A stretch of DNA of 64,000 nucleotides from Enoplosus armatus. Taxonomy: Eukaryota > Chordata > Actinopteri > Centrarchiformes > Enoplosidae. Shown one piece after another: positions 49,901 through 60,700 of the stretch. Position numbers and translations under genes: made by a program. The stretch covers positions 7,385,694 through 7,449,693 of the forward strand of contig NC_092200.1 in NCBI RefSeq assembly GCF_043641665.1. The letters run 5' to 3'. The notes below the pieces were generated by a model, which saw nothing but the letters and a program-made list of their open reading frames with translations, was not told where the DNA came from and did no database searches. Position 1 is the stretch's first letter; every line of letters starts with the position of its first letter.

Positions 49901-52900
49901 CTTTATGCTCTCAGTTTAATCCTAAACCCCGCCCCCTTAGTAACTGTTGCTATGCTCAGCTGTCAAGCCCGTCAAGGTTTCTTCAGTAGGCAGGTTTCAG
50001 TGATAACGGTGACAGATTTATCACTCGAAATTCTTCCAAATACTTGAAACAGTTAATCCTCGATTTCAGACAGAGGCAGAAAGAAGCAAGGTTCTCATTT
50101 CCAGCCCACAACTGTCAATATTGCAGGCTGAAATTACAACTGGCAGTTTTTATCAGTTGTAGCTAGCTAGCTAATTAAGCTAACGTTACCTCCTTTAAAG
50201 CTAGCTGGTTGAAGACGCTGATACCTGCTGACTTTTAATGTTTCCAGCTGACTTGTGACAAGAATGTTATTTAAAGAAATGGGTCTTGAATAGGCACATG
50301 ACGACTGCATGCATGATACAGCGTTAATGCGTAAAGACTGATGCTAAAAATACATTTCCCTGGCAAAAAGTCAACATCCTCACCGCTAGCAATGTATTTG
50401 GGTATAACGTTAGGCCCTGATATATAATCGGGGTGTTGTATCGTTGTGTTGGACTTCACAAACCCCACCTGTACAACGGCTACTGGGTAATACCAACTCA
50501 TTTCATAAATGTAATACTAATTGTAATTAGAGTTACTGCCTAAAAACAGGATACTGTAACAAGTACATTGCATTGCCCTTCATGACACTGAAACTAGGTG
50601 CATTATCTGGTATTGAATCATCATAACTGGTCAAATAAAAAAAATGAATGCAGCCGTATCAAAATATTGACCTGCTCTGAAATAGCTTTCCTGTATTGGA
50701 TCACAACCAACATATCGAGATTCGTAATGGATACTCAAAGATGGAAATGGCTTTTTGGGCTTATCGGCCATCTTGGAACCATTGTAGAAAGATAGATCGT
50801 ACCATAAAGACATATTTGACCAAAGTGCTGTATAAACATGCTCTAAAATACCTGAAATTCTGCAGTGTCAACAGTATTCAGACCACTTTACAGTAAAGGA
50901 TGAGTCACTCTGACCGTACAGTCTTTGAACAGATCACAGGATCGTTTAAGTCACTCTAAGGTTGTATGTAAAACCAACAACCCAACCAAGTCCCCTTTAA
51001 AAAGCCTTCATTTTTGTGGAGTTAAATTTAGGAATTTTACACGAGTTACCATCGCTTAGTTGTAGTCCTTATTAATTATTCCTAGTAACGTCAGCCTGTC
51101 TTTCCCTAGATCCTGTCCCTGGAGAAGCAGGTATCCTCAGACCAACCCTCCTCCGTCCAGGTCAGGAAGTCCAGTGTGCCGCAGCCAACCACAGCCCCCT
51201 CCCAGAGACTGTCAACCTCAGATTCCCCGCTGCCTCCTCCCACACCTCCACCTGCTATAGACGCTTCCACCCTCACCCTCCAACAAAGGGATGGCGAGCC
51301 GTACTCAGCCAGCCCTCTCCGCAGCACCTCCAACCTGAGCACCTGCATGTCCAGCTCCCAGAAACACCTGCCTCATAAGGAGTCCACGCCCAGTCTGGCC
51401 TCGGATATCTCGCTGCCCTTCGCCACCTTGGAGCTTCAGCAAAGGCTTCGTCAACTGCAGAAGTAAGTGGCATATATGAGACATGTTACCCACCTACTGT
51501 TCCTGTCTCTGTTGATATATTGCTTCCCATTTCTTTTTCCTTTTTTCTTCTTATTGTTTTTCACTTCATTTAAATTCTGCAGTCGCCTCTGATGGAATGT
51601 CATCTTTTTTTTTGAATTTGTATCTTTATGAATATTTTATCTGACTACCTGTCAAGCTGTCCATCTGTCCCTGGGTTACTCGTGCTGTATATAAATTCAG
51701 CTGCAGTCTCCCGAAGAGACACTTGACTTGTTTATACTTGTTTTATAGTGGCTCGGCCCCCAGCCAGTACCCCCTGGGTGAGGTCCAGCTGACTGTTCGA
51801 CACAGCTCCCAGAGAAACAAACTCATTGTGGTGGTGCACGCCTGCCGGTGAGGTCCACGACTGCCATCACACACTGAATTTTAATACGTTTTTTGAAAGA
51901 TATATGGTCAATGCTGGTGGCTCCATTGGAAGCAAGAGGATCTGCATACTGATGAATGAAAAACAACGACAGATGAAAGTCGTTGTTTTTTGACCCAAGT
52001 CTCTATCATTTATTGTAATTTGTGGGTAGTGATTCATCAGTATGCGGATCCTTCCAGTGGAGCTACCAGCATTTAAGAACGAATAGGCACCATTAACCTC
52101 AACAACATGTGCCTGGTGACATGTGAGTGAAACAATTTTGTCCTGTGTGTCCTCAGTAACTTGATAGCCTTCACCAAAGACAGCTCAGACCCCTTCATCC
52201 GCCTCTATTTGCTGCCTGACAAGAGCCGGACGGGGAGGAGGAAGACCGGCACAATGAAGAGGACCCTTAACCCTGTTTATGATCAAACGTGGGTTTAGAT
52301 ATTATTACTATCTCATGCTTAAACTGCTTATCAGTGCCATGTTTGTCATCTAAAAAGTGTTTATGAATACTCAGATGTGTTCAGCTGCTATTGGGCTTTT
52401 CACATGTGCCCTGTTCTTCAAGGTTTATAGGTTTAGAGATACTTAATGTTTATAACTAATGAAGCATTTAAATTTGAGGAATTATTTGGTAAATCTGTAT
52501 AAAATGTGTGTGTTTGTAGGTTTGAGTTTAGTGTATCTATGGTGGAGCTCCACAGGAGAACTCTGGATGTAGCAGTGAAGAACGGGGGGAGCATCCTGTC
52601 TAAACACAAAGGGCTTTTGGGAAAGGTAACTCCTGCAGGTTTTTGTTTGTGACTGTTATTATGAGAGTTCTCCAGCAGCAGAGCTTGTCCCAAGCACTCC
52701 ATACAGTCTTATTTGCTTTTTGTTCAAAATTGCAGGTGCTGGTAGATTTAAGTGGGGAGGATATATCTAAAGGATGGACACAATGGTAAACTTCTATTTT
52801 ATCTTTTCCCCGTGCAGCATGGAGAGGTTTGTTAATAAACAGCTTATTTTAGTGCTTAAATGTATATATTTTTGTATCATTTTCTCTTGCAGGTATGATC

Positions 52901-52962
52901 TGAGTGAAGATGGTTTGTCGTCTCAAGGCATAAGAAGTATTCAAGACCCCCTCCTCATATAG
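27974..52962 (+). CDS. esyt2: ESYT2, extended synaptotagmin 2
   Basis: Coding exons: 27974-28375, 31044-31085, 31641-31775, 32085-32161, 32736-32808, 35031-35120, 37878-37933, 41911-42031, 43023-43199, 43351-43433, 43866-43914, 44618-44707, 44803-44898, 46442-46504, 48475-48549, 49314-49400, 49514-49663, 51110-51462, 51749-51847, 52157-52288, 52520-52625, 52736-52785, 52893-52962; 891 aa, no frame break. The protein tethers ER to plasma membrane and moves glycerolipids. Seen: ER-anchoring hydrophobic hairpin 62-97; SMP lipid-transfer domain about 135-332 (VHFPDVERVEWLNK start, NGVKVYTENVDKR, INWTGLTN); C2A about 333-450 with acidic loops (KSDPYG, DEDPDKDDFLGS); C2B about 475-615; a Ser/Pro-rich linker; C2C about 750-875 with the basic patch DKSRTGRRKT that in family members binds PI(4,5)P2. 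The 21-codon exon 46442-46504 matches a variable exon of mammals. Teleosts have a and b copies; I cannot tell which this is. Confidence 0.96.
28884..28911 (+). repeat. (TA)n microsatellite in esyt2 intron 1
   Basis: About 14 uninterrupted TA units. Confidence 0.95.
30241..30280 (+). repeat. Four tandem decamers (GGTCTGTGGA)
   Basis: Four head-to-tail 10-bp units, the inner two identical and the outer two each slightly diverged, lie within esyt2 intron 1. Confidence 0.9.
32809..35030 (+). other. esyt2 intron 5, no gene seen
   Basis: This 2.2-kb AT-rich intron has no recognisable repeat or coding frame. Short open frames on both strands look random. Confidence 0.45.
35765..35865 (+). repeat. 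3' tail of a teleost interspersed repeat
   Basis: The motif GATTTGGTGCCATATAAATA followed by AAATTGAACTGAATTGAATTG is a repeat tail that I recall as very common in fish genomes. The 5' end is not identifiable, so only the tail is annotated. It lies in esyt2 intron 6. Confidence 0.45.
36784..36819. repeat. Perfect 11-bp inverted repeat (hairpin) in esyt2 intron 6
   Basis: GAGCGCTGCAG at 36784 and CTGCAGCGCTC at 36809 are exact reverse complements separated by a 14-nt pyrimidine-rich loop. The stem is GC-rich in an AT-rich intron. Confidence 0.8.
39177..39750. repeat. Near-full MITE-like element with internal diverged modules
   Basis: It begins with a palindromic block rich in GCTAACATGC / GCATGCTAAC. 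It continues through GTACAACTGAGGCTGATGGC and a 'GACCTGATGGTGGCACTAGA' segment, then repeats about three diverged copies of a module holding 'CATGAATGT' and 'CATCCAATAGTTGTTGAG'-like blocks (near 39427, 39545 and 39650). I recognise it from memory as a widespread percomorph element. It shares its 3' module with the fragment at 3560-3708. Confidence 0.7.
41880..41896 (+). repeat. 17-nt poly-C run serving as polypyrimidine tract
   Basis: The homopolymer lies 13 nt upstream of the AG that opens esyt2 exon 8 (41911), where the polypyrimidine tract is expected. Confidence 0.9.
42440..42775. repeat. Interspersed repeat, 'GATTAATCGATAAT' family, copy 1
   Basis: The ends are related inverted sequences (TTTTGATTATCTGTTAATC near the left, GATTAATTGACATTGAAAAT near the right). 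The core, with TTTTAGACTGCTGATCGAAC and AAAATGTCACCTTGTGATG, matches a repeat I recall from many percomorph introns. A second copy lies near 61.0 kb. It is in esyt2 intron 8. Confidence 0.6.
43981..44474. repeat. Foldback MITE with about 50-bp imperfect terminal inverted repeats
   Basis: The left end GGAATAGTTCGACATTTTAG and the right end AATTGTCAAACTTTTCC are imperfect reverse complements. The match extends inward through CTTGCCGAGAGTTAAATGAG versus AACTCTTGACAAGGAAGCAG. The interior carries GCCGGTTAGCTTAGCTTACC and CTAAGCTAAGCTAATCGGCT, a second nested inverted pair. It fills 494 of the 703 bp of esyt2 intron 11 and has no coding capacity. I recognise it as a common percomorph element. Confidence 0.8.
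44899..46441 (+). other. esyt2 intron 13, no gene seen
   Basis: This 1.5-kb intron precedes the small variable exon. It contains a (CA)n run at 45014-45032 and otherwise nothing that I recognise. Confidence 0.5.
46505..48474 (+). other. esyt2 intron 14, no gene seen
   Basis: This 2.0-kb intron follows the small variable exon. The short open frames on both strands have no family resemblance. No repeat is recognised with confidence. Confidence 0.45.
49664..51109 (+). other. esyt2 intron 17, no gene seen
   Basis: This 1.4-kb intron has a short AGCTAGCTAGCTAA palindromic stretch near 50160 and no coding signal. Confidence 0.45.
51910..52073. repeat. Short foldback MITE with about 45-bp terminal inverted repeats
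   Basis: The left end AATGCTGGTGGCTCCATTGG and right end CCAGTGGAGCTACCAGCATT are near-perfect reverse complements. Complementarity continues through CTGCATACTGATGAAT versus ATTCATCAGTATGCGG. Inside the left half is a second hairpin, AACAACGAC / GTCGTTGTT. The whole element is 164 bp and fills about half of the 309-bp esyt2 intron 19. Confidence 0.85.
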
Positions 52963-53472
52963 TGAAGCCACCTCTCTGCTGTAATATAGTGATCTTGTTA
53001 ATATAAGGGCACATCATTTTGTTGTATTCATGTACATTTTTCTATAGTTTTTACAATAATTATTTCAGCATGCAAGATGTTTTTCAAACTTTTCAATCAA
53101 TCATTATTTCACAAATGATCACAATTGGAAAATACTGCAACATATTGTAATGAAACACACTAACTGCCTTGTCTCTGTTGCTAATATATAATGACAGGAC
53201 TTTGCAGTTGGTTTTCATGGCATTATATTTCCTAAAGGGAAATTACATTGAAATCTGTCAAAATTGTTATTGTTTTCTGTCCAGTTTGTCAAAATCTGAC
53301 TAATTCTGTTTTGCCGTCTGAAAAAATCTCTTACCAAAGGAACAGATACAATCACAAAAGTAGGCTTAAGTAGCAGTATTGACTTTAATAGTTGTTGTCA
53401 TGCAGTGTTATTATTTCTTCCTCTATTCATTCTTTATGCTTGATTACAAACATGGAATGCACATATGCAAAT

Positions 53473-53478
53473 AATAAA
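53473..53478 (+). promoter_or_regulatory. Proximal poly(A) signal AATAAA, esyt2
   Basis: Canonical hexamer about 510 nt after the esyt2 stop codon. Confidence 0.4.
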
Positions 53479-53898
53479 ATGATTGCTCTGTATGTGTTTA
53501 GAGGACTTTGTGCAATATTGGTTGTTCTGAACATTGTCTGAGATACTAAAGACCTGGGGGGCATTTTAGGGCTATGAACAAGTGCTGTATAATATGAATA
53601 TAAAGGATACTTGAATAAGGGTTTGATGTTCAAACCAAATGTGAGTTGAACAAACTGAATAATATGAGCAGAGACAACAGTTATTGCATTTTATGAGCAG
53701 GGCTGCCGGAGTTTGCTGTTAAGATGACACCGCTGTGTCATAGGCTTGTACATGTTTTGCCATGCAGTCATAACTGTTCATAAGAGCATTTAAATACTTT
53801 TCTTGTTATCTATCCTGTGCCTTAAAAAAACATGCTATGTAATTTTTTGCCTTCTTAATGTTATTATTTTGAATGATATGATGATATGGGTTTTGAAA

Positions 53899-53904
53899 AA
53901 TAAA
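53899..53904 (+). promoter_or_regulatory. Distal poly(A) signal AATAAA, esyt2
   Basis: Canonical hexamer about 940 nt after the esyt2 stop codon, followed by GT-rich sequence that could act as the downstream element. Confidence 0.5.
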
Positions 53905-54049
53905 TGGATTCTCTTGTGAAAATGGTCTTGCTTGTTTGTAGAAATGAGTCCTTCCGTCCAGCAACAAAGACTATGAATTATTTCTACTTTGGTTGTAAAT
54001 ATGAAATGTTATGTGTGGGTTGCTTTGTATGTAAGTGTATGTGGGTTGA

Positions 54050-54074
54050 TGTGTGTGTGTGTGTGTGTGTGTGT
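54050..54074 (+). repeat. (GT)n microsatellite
   Basis: About twelve GT units downstream of esyt2. Confidence 0.95.
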
Positions 54075-54254
54075 AGTGCCGAAAGTGCCCTTGAGCAAAA
54101 CAATGAATCTGCATAATTTCCCTTGAGGACTGGGGTCTAATCAATAAGGGAGATTTCCCACAGAATAGATAAATAAAATCACGTGTGCAACTTCAGTATA
54201 ACGCCATTGTAACGACCTGTGTGCTTTGGTAATGACGCCACAATCTGTAAGAGG

Positions 54255-54278
54255 CACACACACACACACACACACACA
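54255..54278 (+). repeat. (CA)n microsatellite
   Basis: Twelve CA units. On the same strand it is the complement of the (GT)n tract 180 bp to the left. Confidence 0.95.
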
Positions 54279-54393
54279 AGACATATGTAGTGATTTGTCG
54301 CCATCAAGTGGCAGAAGAAGGAAACGACAATAATACGTCAGCGTCAAACGTGAACGCACGACGTCATGACGCACGGAGCCGACTTTATCCAAA

Positions 54394-54403
54394 TTTGCGC
54401 GGG
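54394..54403 (+). promoter_or_regulatory. Possible E2F-type site in the ncapg2 promoter
   Basis: TTTGCGCGGG resembles an E2F site and lies about 310 nt upstream of the start codon. ACGTCATGACG (CRE-like) sits 30 nt upstream of it. Both suit a cell-cycle-regulated condensin gene, but the motif match alone is weak evidence. Confidence 0.35.
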
Positions 54404-54712
54404 TTTGCTGTTATGGGTGGCTGTCATCCCTCTGTTGTCGGCTCACAAAAGTATAAATAAAAAGGTAACAGACGAAACTTTTGGTTCACATTCATGATAA
54501 GAAATCATAATACTACCAGTACAAACGGACCGAGTAAGATTAACGTTCGCAAAGGACATTTTAACGCTAACGACAGACGGGCTGCCATACTTGTTCTAGT
54601 AGTTAACGTTAGGTTAGCCAAAACAGTATAACCGTTCATGCTACAGTGTTTTTTTAACGCAGGTTTACTGGGAATGTTCACGCCGCTTCACATCGCTTGA
54701 AAAACCGAAAAC

Positions 54713-57700
54713 ATGTCCAAGCGAGAGGCGTTGTTAGAGGCCGCCTGTAAGGAAAATGTGGAGGACTTCCTTCGCTTTATCCAGCTTCATGTAAGTAACT
54801 TCTTGTAACGTTAATATCAAACCAGGAAGCCTTCAGAGCCACCAGAAATATCCAAAATATCCTGGATGTGTCTCAGGTTGTATATCAGCTTAATATATTA
54901 CTTGTAAAACTTTGTTAATACTTGAGAAATAAACAAAATATCAGTATAAGGCAATATAATATACAATTCTAGAGCACCACAAACTACAACCTCCAAGATG
55001 ACTGAAAAGACTGAACATTATAACCTTCATGATGGTAGTATTTTCTGCAGGGCTGTTTGAACTGCATACTCTACATAAACTGGCAACTTAGTCCAACTAT
55101 ATATTGTAAAAAATAAAAAAAAGTGAACTGCAGCTAGCAACTGAGAACTACATACGAGTAGAATTTGGGAATTTTTAGTCTAAAATCCTGTCTCTAGCTC
55201 CATGACTCAGTTTCTGCAAATTAAGTTGCTATGTTCATTCTTTAATTAATTCATTAATATAGTTGATCAAATTTGCATTAAATGTAATAATAGTACACAT
55301 TACCACAGCCCAAAGTTAAGTGTTCAACAATTCAGTAAAGCACAGACAAGCTATCAATTATTTGTATTTGTAAAGTTGTAAGCAAACGTTTTATTTTACT
55401 GAGTAACTGAAAAGTGGAACATATTTATTTTCCGTAAGTCATCTACTACTGGGAATAAAATGCCTTTTGTAGTCACACATTGGAAGTGTTTTTGTAGCTG
55501 TCAGTGTGTCGGTCCCGTATGTCTCAAGTTGTTTCCGTCCCGTCTGTATTGCTGAGCAGAATGACAAAGCGGAGCCTTTCGATGCGGAGGAGGTGGTGCA
55601 GGAGATGCCCAGAGACCAGAGACAGACTCTGTGGGGAAAACTGGCTTCACTCCTTCAGGATGTCCTGCAGGAGTTACCTCCGGAGCGCTGGGAGTCGGGC
55701 AGGGAGGAGGGCATGGAGGTGGAGTCAGCTGCAGACCCTGTGAGTCCACCATATATTTATGTACAGTTATAGCATAAGCTTTTGCAGCATTATAATTTGA
55801 TATTCTGCTGCTTTTAACTGCCTCAATTTTCTAACATCTACTTTTATTGACTTTTCCTTCAGAAACATGTCATGGCTGTTGTGGATGGCGTGACACTAGT
55901 GGCTGCAGTGTCCGTAAAGGTCCTACAAGACGGCGACACCTACAGTGCCCTTCTGGAAATTGCCCACAGGCTTCATGGTCGGTGTCATTGCTGTTTTATA
56001 ACTAGATTGATGCATCTTCATCTAGATTTCCCTTCATGAGATGAGTCTCTTGTTTGTGTCTTCCCCTCAGATGTTGTGGTGTCGCTGCCTGTCTCAGAGG
56101 CACCTCTGCAGCTCCACGTCCACACGCTGTGCGAGGCCTGGTGGAAGAAGGGCCTGAAGGAGAAAGAAAAGTTTGGTCGCACTGCTTTCCTCATCTCTCT
56201 GCAGAAGAGCTTCATTTTGAAGAAACCAGTCAGTATATGACCTCAGTGATATGTCAAACCAATCAATACTGGGCCTTTTGCTGTGGCCCTGGGGTCATGT
56301 TTTCATCATGTCTCTGTGTTGTCAGGGTGTTGAGATCCAAAGAGTCTGGAGTCTCCACGATGTGGTTTTGAGTTTTGACTACACATCAGAGGACAACAAG
56401 CAGATAACTGACTTGTTGCTTCAGTGCTTTCATCGTCCTATTTACATTAAAAACGATGACGTGAGTAAAGTGACATTTTGCTTTAGTTGTGTGTTTTTTA
56501 TTGTTGTGGCTTTGTTTTATAGCTGTCAGCCTAATGATGTGTGTATTGTCACAGGGAAAAAGATTCCTGGTGTTTCTTTTCAGCTGGAACGTGGACTTCA
56601 TCTGGGCCATTCATGGCACCATCAAAAACCAGCTGGAGTTTTATAACAAGTAAGACGCTTTCTTTTTTCTGCTTGGCAGTTGTCTTATATTCTCATTATT
56701 TACTAGTTGCTCTCTGTTCAGGACCATGACTACTCATATTGTGGAGATCTACTTCAGAGCATGGAAGAAGGCTAGCGGAGATTTCCTGGAGAAGATTGAG
56801 AGTACATGCATGCAGGATTTTATGCAAGTTGCAATCTTCCTTCATAGAGCATCTCCTGTCCATGCCAAAGTCCGACAGGTAGATGTGCTACTTAGCTGCT
56901 TTACGTATTTTAATCCCAGTATTTTCAGTCATGTGCCGTAATATACTGTGTGTGTTTATTCTCTGATCTCCTTGCTCTCAAATGCAGATCATGAGCTATT
57001 TCCACACAAAGAAGGGCTGTCACAAGGTGGACAAGATGCTCTATAATCTCTACAAGCCCATTCTCTGGAAAGCTTTAAGTGTATGGACTCAGATTTCTAA
57101 CAGCATTCATACCAGTATTTTAGTATTTTATTCTCATCTAATGTGTTTCTGTTTGATTTCTTCAGGCTCCAAACTTTGAGGTGCGAGCAAATGCCACTTT
57201 GCTTTTCACCGAGGCCTTCCCAGTCCACGACCCGGATCACAGCACCAAGAACATAGATGAGACCATTCAGAAGCAGCTGGACACAGCAATGGTAAGAACC
57301 TTTTAAAGACATTCAACATATTTGTTGTTCATCCAGCGTTTTATTTCTGGTGCTGCAAAACCACAACACACAGACACTGAGCTTAAAACGGAGCAAAATA
57401 TAATTAAAATGTATTGTTGGACGACCTATCTGTGATCCTCAGGGCCTCCTCGATGACCCTCATCCCACTGTGCGCTCCAATGCTACCCTGGGAGTCTGTA
57501 AGATCCTGGCCAAGTGCTGGGAGCTCCTCCCTCCCACCATCATCACAGACTTCCTGAAGAAGCTGGTGACGGAGCTGGCAGCTGACTCCAGCTCCCCTGA
57601 TGTCCGCTGCTCAGTCTTCAAGGTACGAGATGCCATTTCTCTCAGTCCTGATGTGTGTTGTCCTGGAAAATGTAGACATGGGGAGCCTCTTAGAGTTAGA

Positions 57701-60700
57701 TTACTGTTATATAATCTTATCCAGGTCTAAGCTGATGTTTAACAGGCAGTATTAAGTTAAGTTATATTAGAAATTACATTAAGTAGGCATTCTTGTCTTG
57801 GCCAAATTGTAAGCATGATTGTCATCGCAGACAGAATTAGCACGCCTGATTTTATTGGCAGCAGACAGGATATTTAATGACTTGTGGTTTGTGTAATGTT
57901 TCCCCCAGTGTCTGACTATTGTCTTGGACAACGCTCTCAGCCATCCACTACTGGAAAAACTCCTGGCTACTCTCAAATACAGCCTTCATGACAGCTCGGA
58001 GAAAGTCCGCACAGCTTTCCTTGACATGCTAATCAAGGTCAAGGCAGTGCGTGCTGCCAGGGTACTGTATGAGTTTCTTAAAATGTGTTTCTTTTGGCTT
58101 ATTTTAATTATAGAAGCATTTAAAGTACACAGCGATCTGTCTTGACACTCAATAGACACTTTATTTATTTGCATTTCCCAATTAAACAAAATTGTTTCAA
58201 TGGTGTACGACAAAGAAAAGAAAAATACAATACAGTTTGACAATTGCAGACACCCCATGTTGAGAGGAACATAAAGTCCATTAATATATTTTAATGACAG
58301 AACAAGCAAACATTACAATTAAACCATAACAACAATATATTAAAAGAAAAGAAAATATACTAAAAAAAGGTCAGAATCACTACTTATGAATGACTCACAA
58401 TCAAGATACTGGAAAGGGTAGATTATAATCAACGAAGGGAAACTTATTATTTAAGGTGATTGGAACAAAAATGCATCATCTGTCTCTAAAATACACACAG
58501 TAACTACACAGATGGAAATACATGTCCATGTGTGAATCCAACAAGGACGTTCACACAAATCAAATAGTTGGCAAGTAGCTTAAGTCATAAAATAAAAGTG
58601 TTGAGATGAGGAACATGTGAGCAAATGTGTTAACAAAAGTGAATTATTTCATTGTATATATTTTGTATATATTTCAACAATATATTTTAAGTGCTTGGTA
58701 CAACTCCAGATGTAATTACATTGCATCCAAATTACATTGAGACACAATCCACTTATAAGATGCAAGTTAGTGCCAGGTGTAAAAAAAACAAGAGTCTTCT
58801 TGTGTACCACTCTCCAGTTTTGGGATGTGTGCAACATGGACCACCTGCTGGCCCGCTTGGCTATCGATTCTCAATCGGTTTCCAAGCGCATTGTGGATCT
58901 GCTATTCAAGTCCTTCTTCCCTGTCAACGAGTCGGAGCGGGAGTGGTGCTGTCGGTGCATCACGCTCATCCAGATGAACCCCATGGCTGCCAGGAAGTTC
59001 TACCAGTACGCCCACAAACACACAGCCCCCACTAACATAAGTAAGTGTTGTGTGTACATGACACCCTTATTAAAGACTTGACAATAATGAAATTATTGAG
59101 CACGTTACTTTGTTGTTCTTCCGATGTCAAGGCATGTATTGTTTTGTCTTCTCTTCCAGTCAAGCTGATGTTGGCCATTCGCCGTGTTCTGAACAGCTGT
59201 ATCCAGACTGACTTTGACATCTCAGAGATGAATGACAGCAACAAGGAGAACAGCGCAGTAAGAGAGAGACGCTAACAGAGCTGACAGAACAAGTTGGAGT
59301 TTGGATTATTTTTAAACTATTTGTTTTTTTTGTTCCAAAAAAGATAATTCAGTGTTAATAAACTTACTAAATACTAAATCTTCCCAAAATTAGGATTTTC
59401 TCAGACTTAAACTGCAGTGTTTGATGATAGTATTATACAATGTATACAATATACAATTTTCAGTCATTTAAAACAGAGAAACACAGAAAATCCTCACATT
59501 TGAGAAGCTGGAACGAGTGGCATTTGTGCAGAGCCAAAATGATCAAGTCTTAAAGTATTTTTTAGAATTTTGGAGTTTTTCATTTTGCTTTCAATCTAAA
59601 CCTGTATTGTCTCTAACCCTTAATGAGACAAGATGGAAATGTATGTTGATACATGAGTTCAGATTGTGTTTCCTGTGTGTCTCAGTTTATGGAGATCCAA
59701 ATTAGAGTTTGATCTTAGCAGGTTGAACCTCCGTTGGGGAAAGACATGGCCGTCGTGCCCCGTCTGCTGGAGGTCGTGGCCATCCTGTGGAGAAGTGTCG
59801 AGAAGGCCCTGAAACAAAATGAGGAGGCCCAGAAGTACACTTTTGCCAAGTTTGGAAATGTCATGGCCAAGTATTTCCAGGCCTTCGAGGTACTTCAGCC
59901 TGCGGCTGTTGTATTTGTTTGTATTTTCAGTTGTTCTTCCATGAACAAGTATGACTGTAAAACTTTCTTGATTTGTTTTTCAGGATGAACGATGTACCAT
60001 TCCTCTCATACAACTGGCCTCATTCATGCCTCCAGCTGCAGTTCCAACATTCAGGTGTCTCCATCTCATTCGGCTTTTCACTTTTTATCTTTCTTTCTTA
60101 CTGACTCGTTCCTGCCTAACTTGTCTCCCTCATCGTGCTCTCTCTTTCCCAGCTGTGGCGTCCTGTCCAGACTGAGGAGGATGGACCCAGGAGCAGTGCC
60201 AACACAGTACAGCCAGCTGTTGGACTGCATGTGCAGCTGGGGCCAGGCTGCAGAAGTCCTCGAACTCGTCACTGACTGGCTCACTGAGGCTCTGCCCAAA
60301 CAAGGGGTCAGTCAACGCGACACCAAGGATCTTTGACTTGGACATGTAGGGCTGGAGTGATTGTGTTGTCCCTTGTTCTTTGTAAAAGTCCTCTTCCTTT
60401 CAACTTCAGGAAAAGGCGAGCACCAGTCGAAAGGTGCGTATCCTAGAGACAGTGGAGGCCAAACCAGACCTGGCACTGGCTTACCTGGAGTACCTGTTCA
60501 GCCACACTTCAACACGGGAGAAAATCCTGGCTCTTGGTCAGAAGCCACTGAAGCAGCTGCATGCAGTTCTAGGAAACTGGAGGGTATGTTGGATTCCTTT
60601 CATTAGTATTTCATTTCAGTCCGTGTGTCTGTGCGTGAATACGTTTATCTTCAGCATTTATACTCAGAGTAGATAAATGTATTTTATATCTTTCCTCTGA

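Larger units (their letters stand above)
52963..54712. other. esyt2 3' UTR and esyt2-ncapg2 intergenic region
   Basis: The esyt2 3' UTR probably runs to one of two AATAAA signals (53473 or 53899). After that come a (GT)n tract, a (CA)n tract and the ncapg2 promoter and leader, all listed separately. No additional coding exon is seen. Confidence 0.6.
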
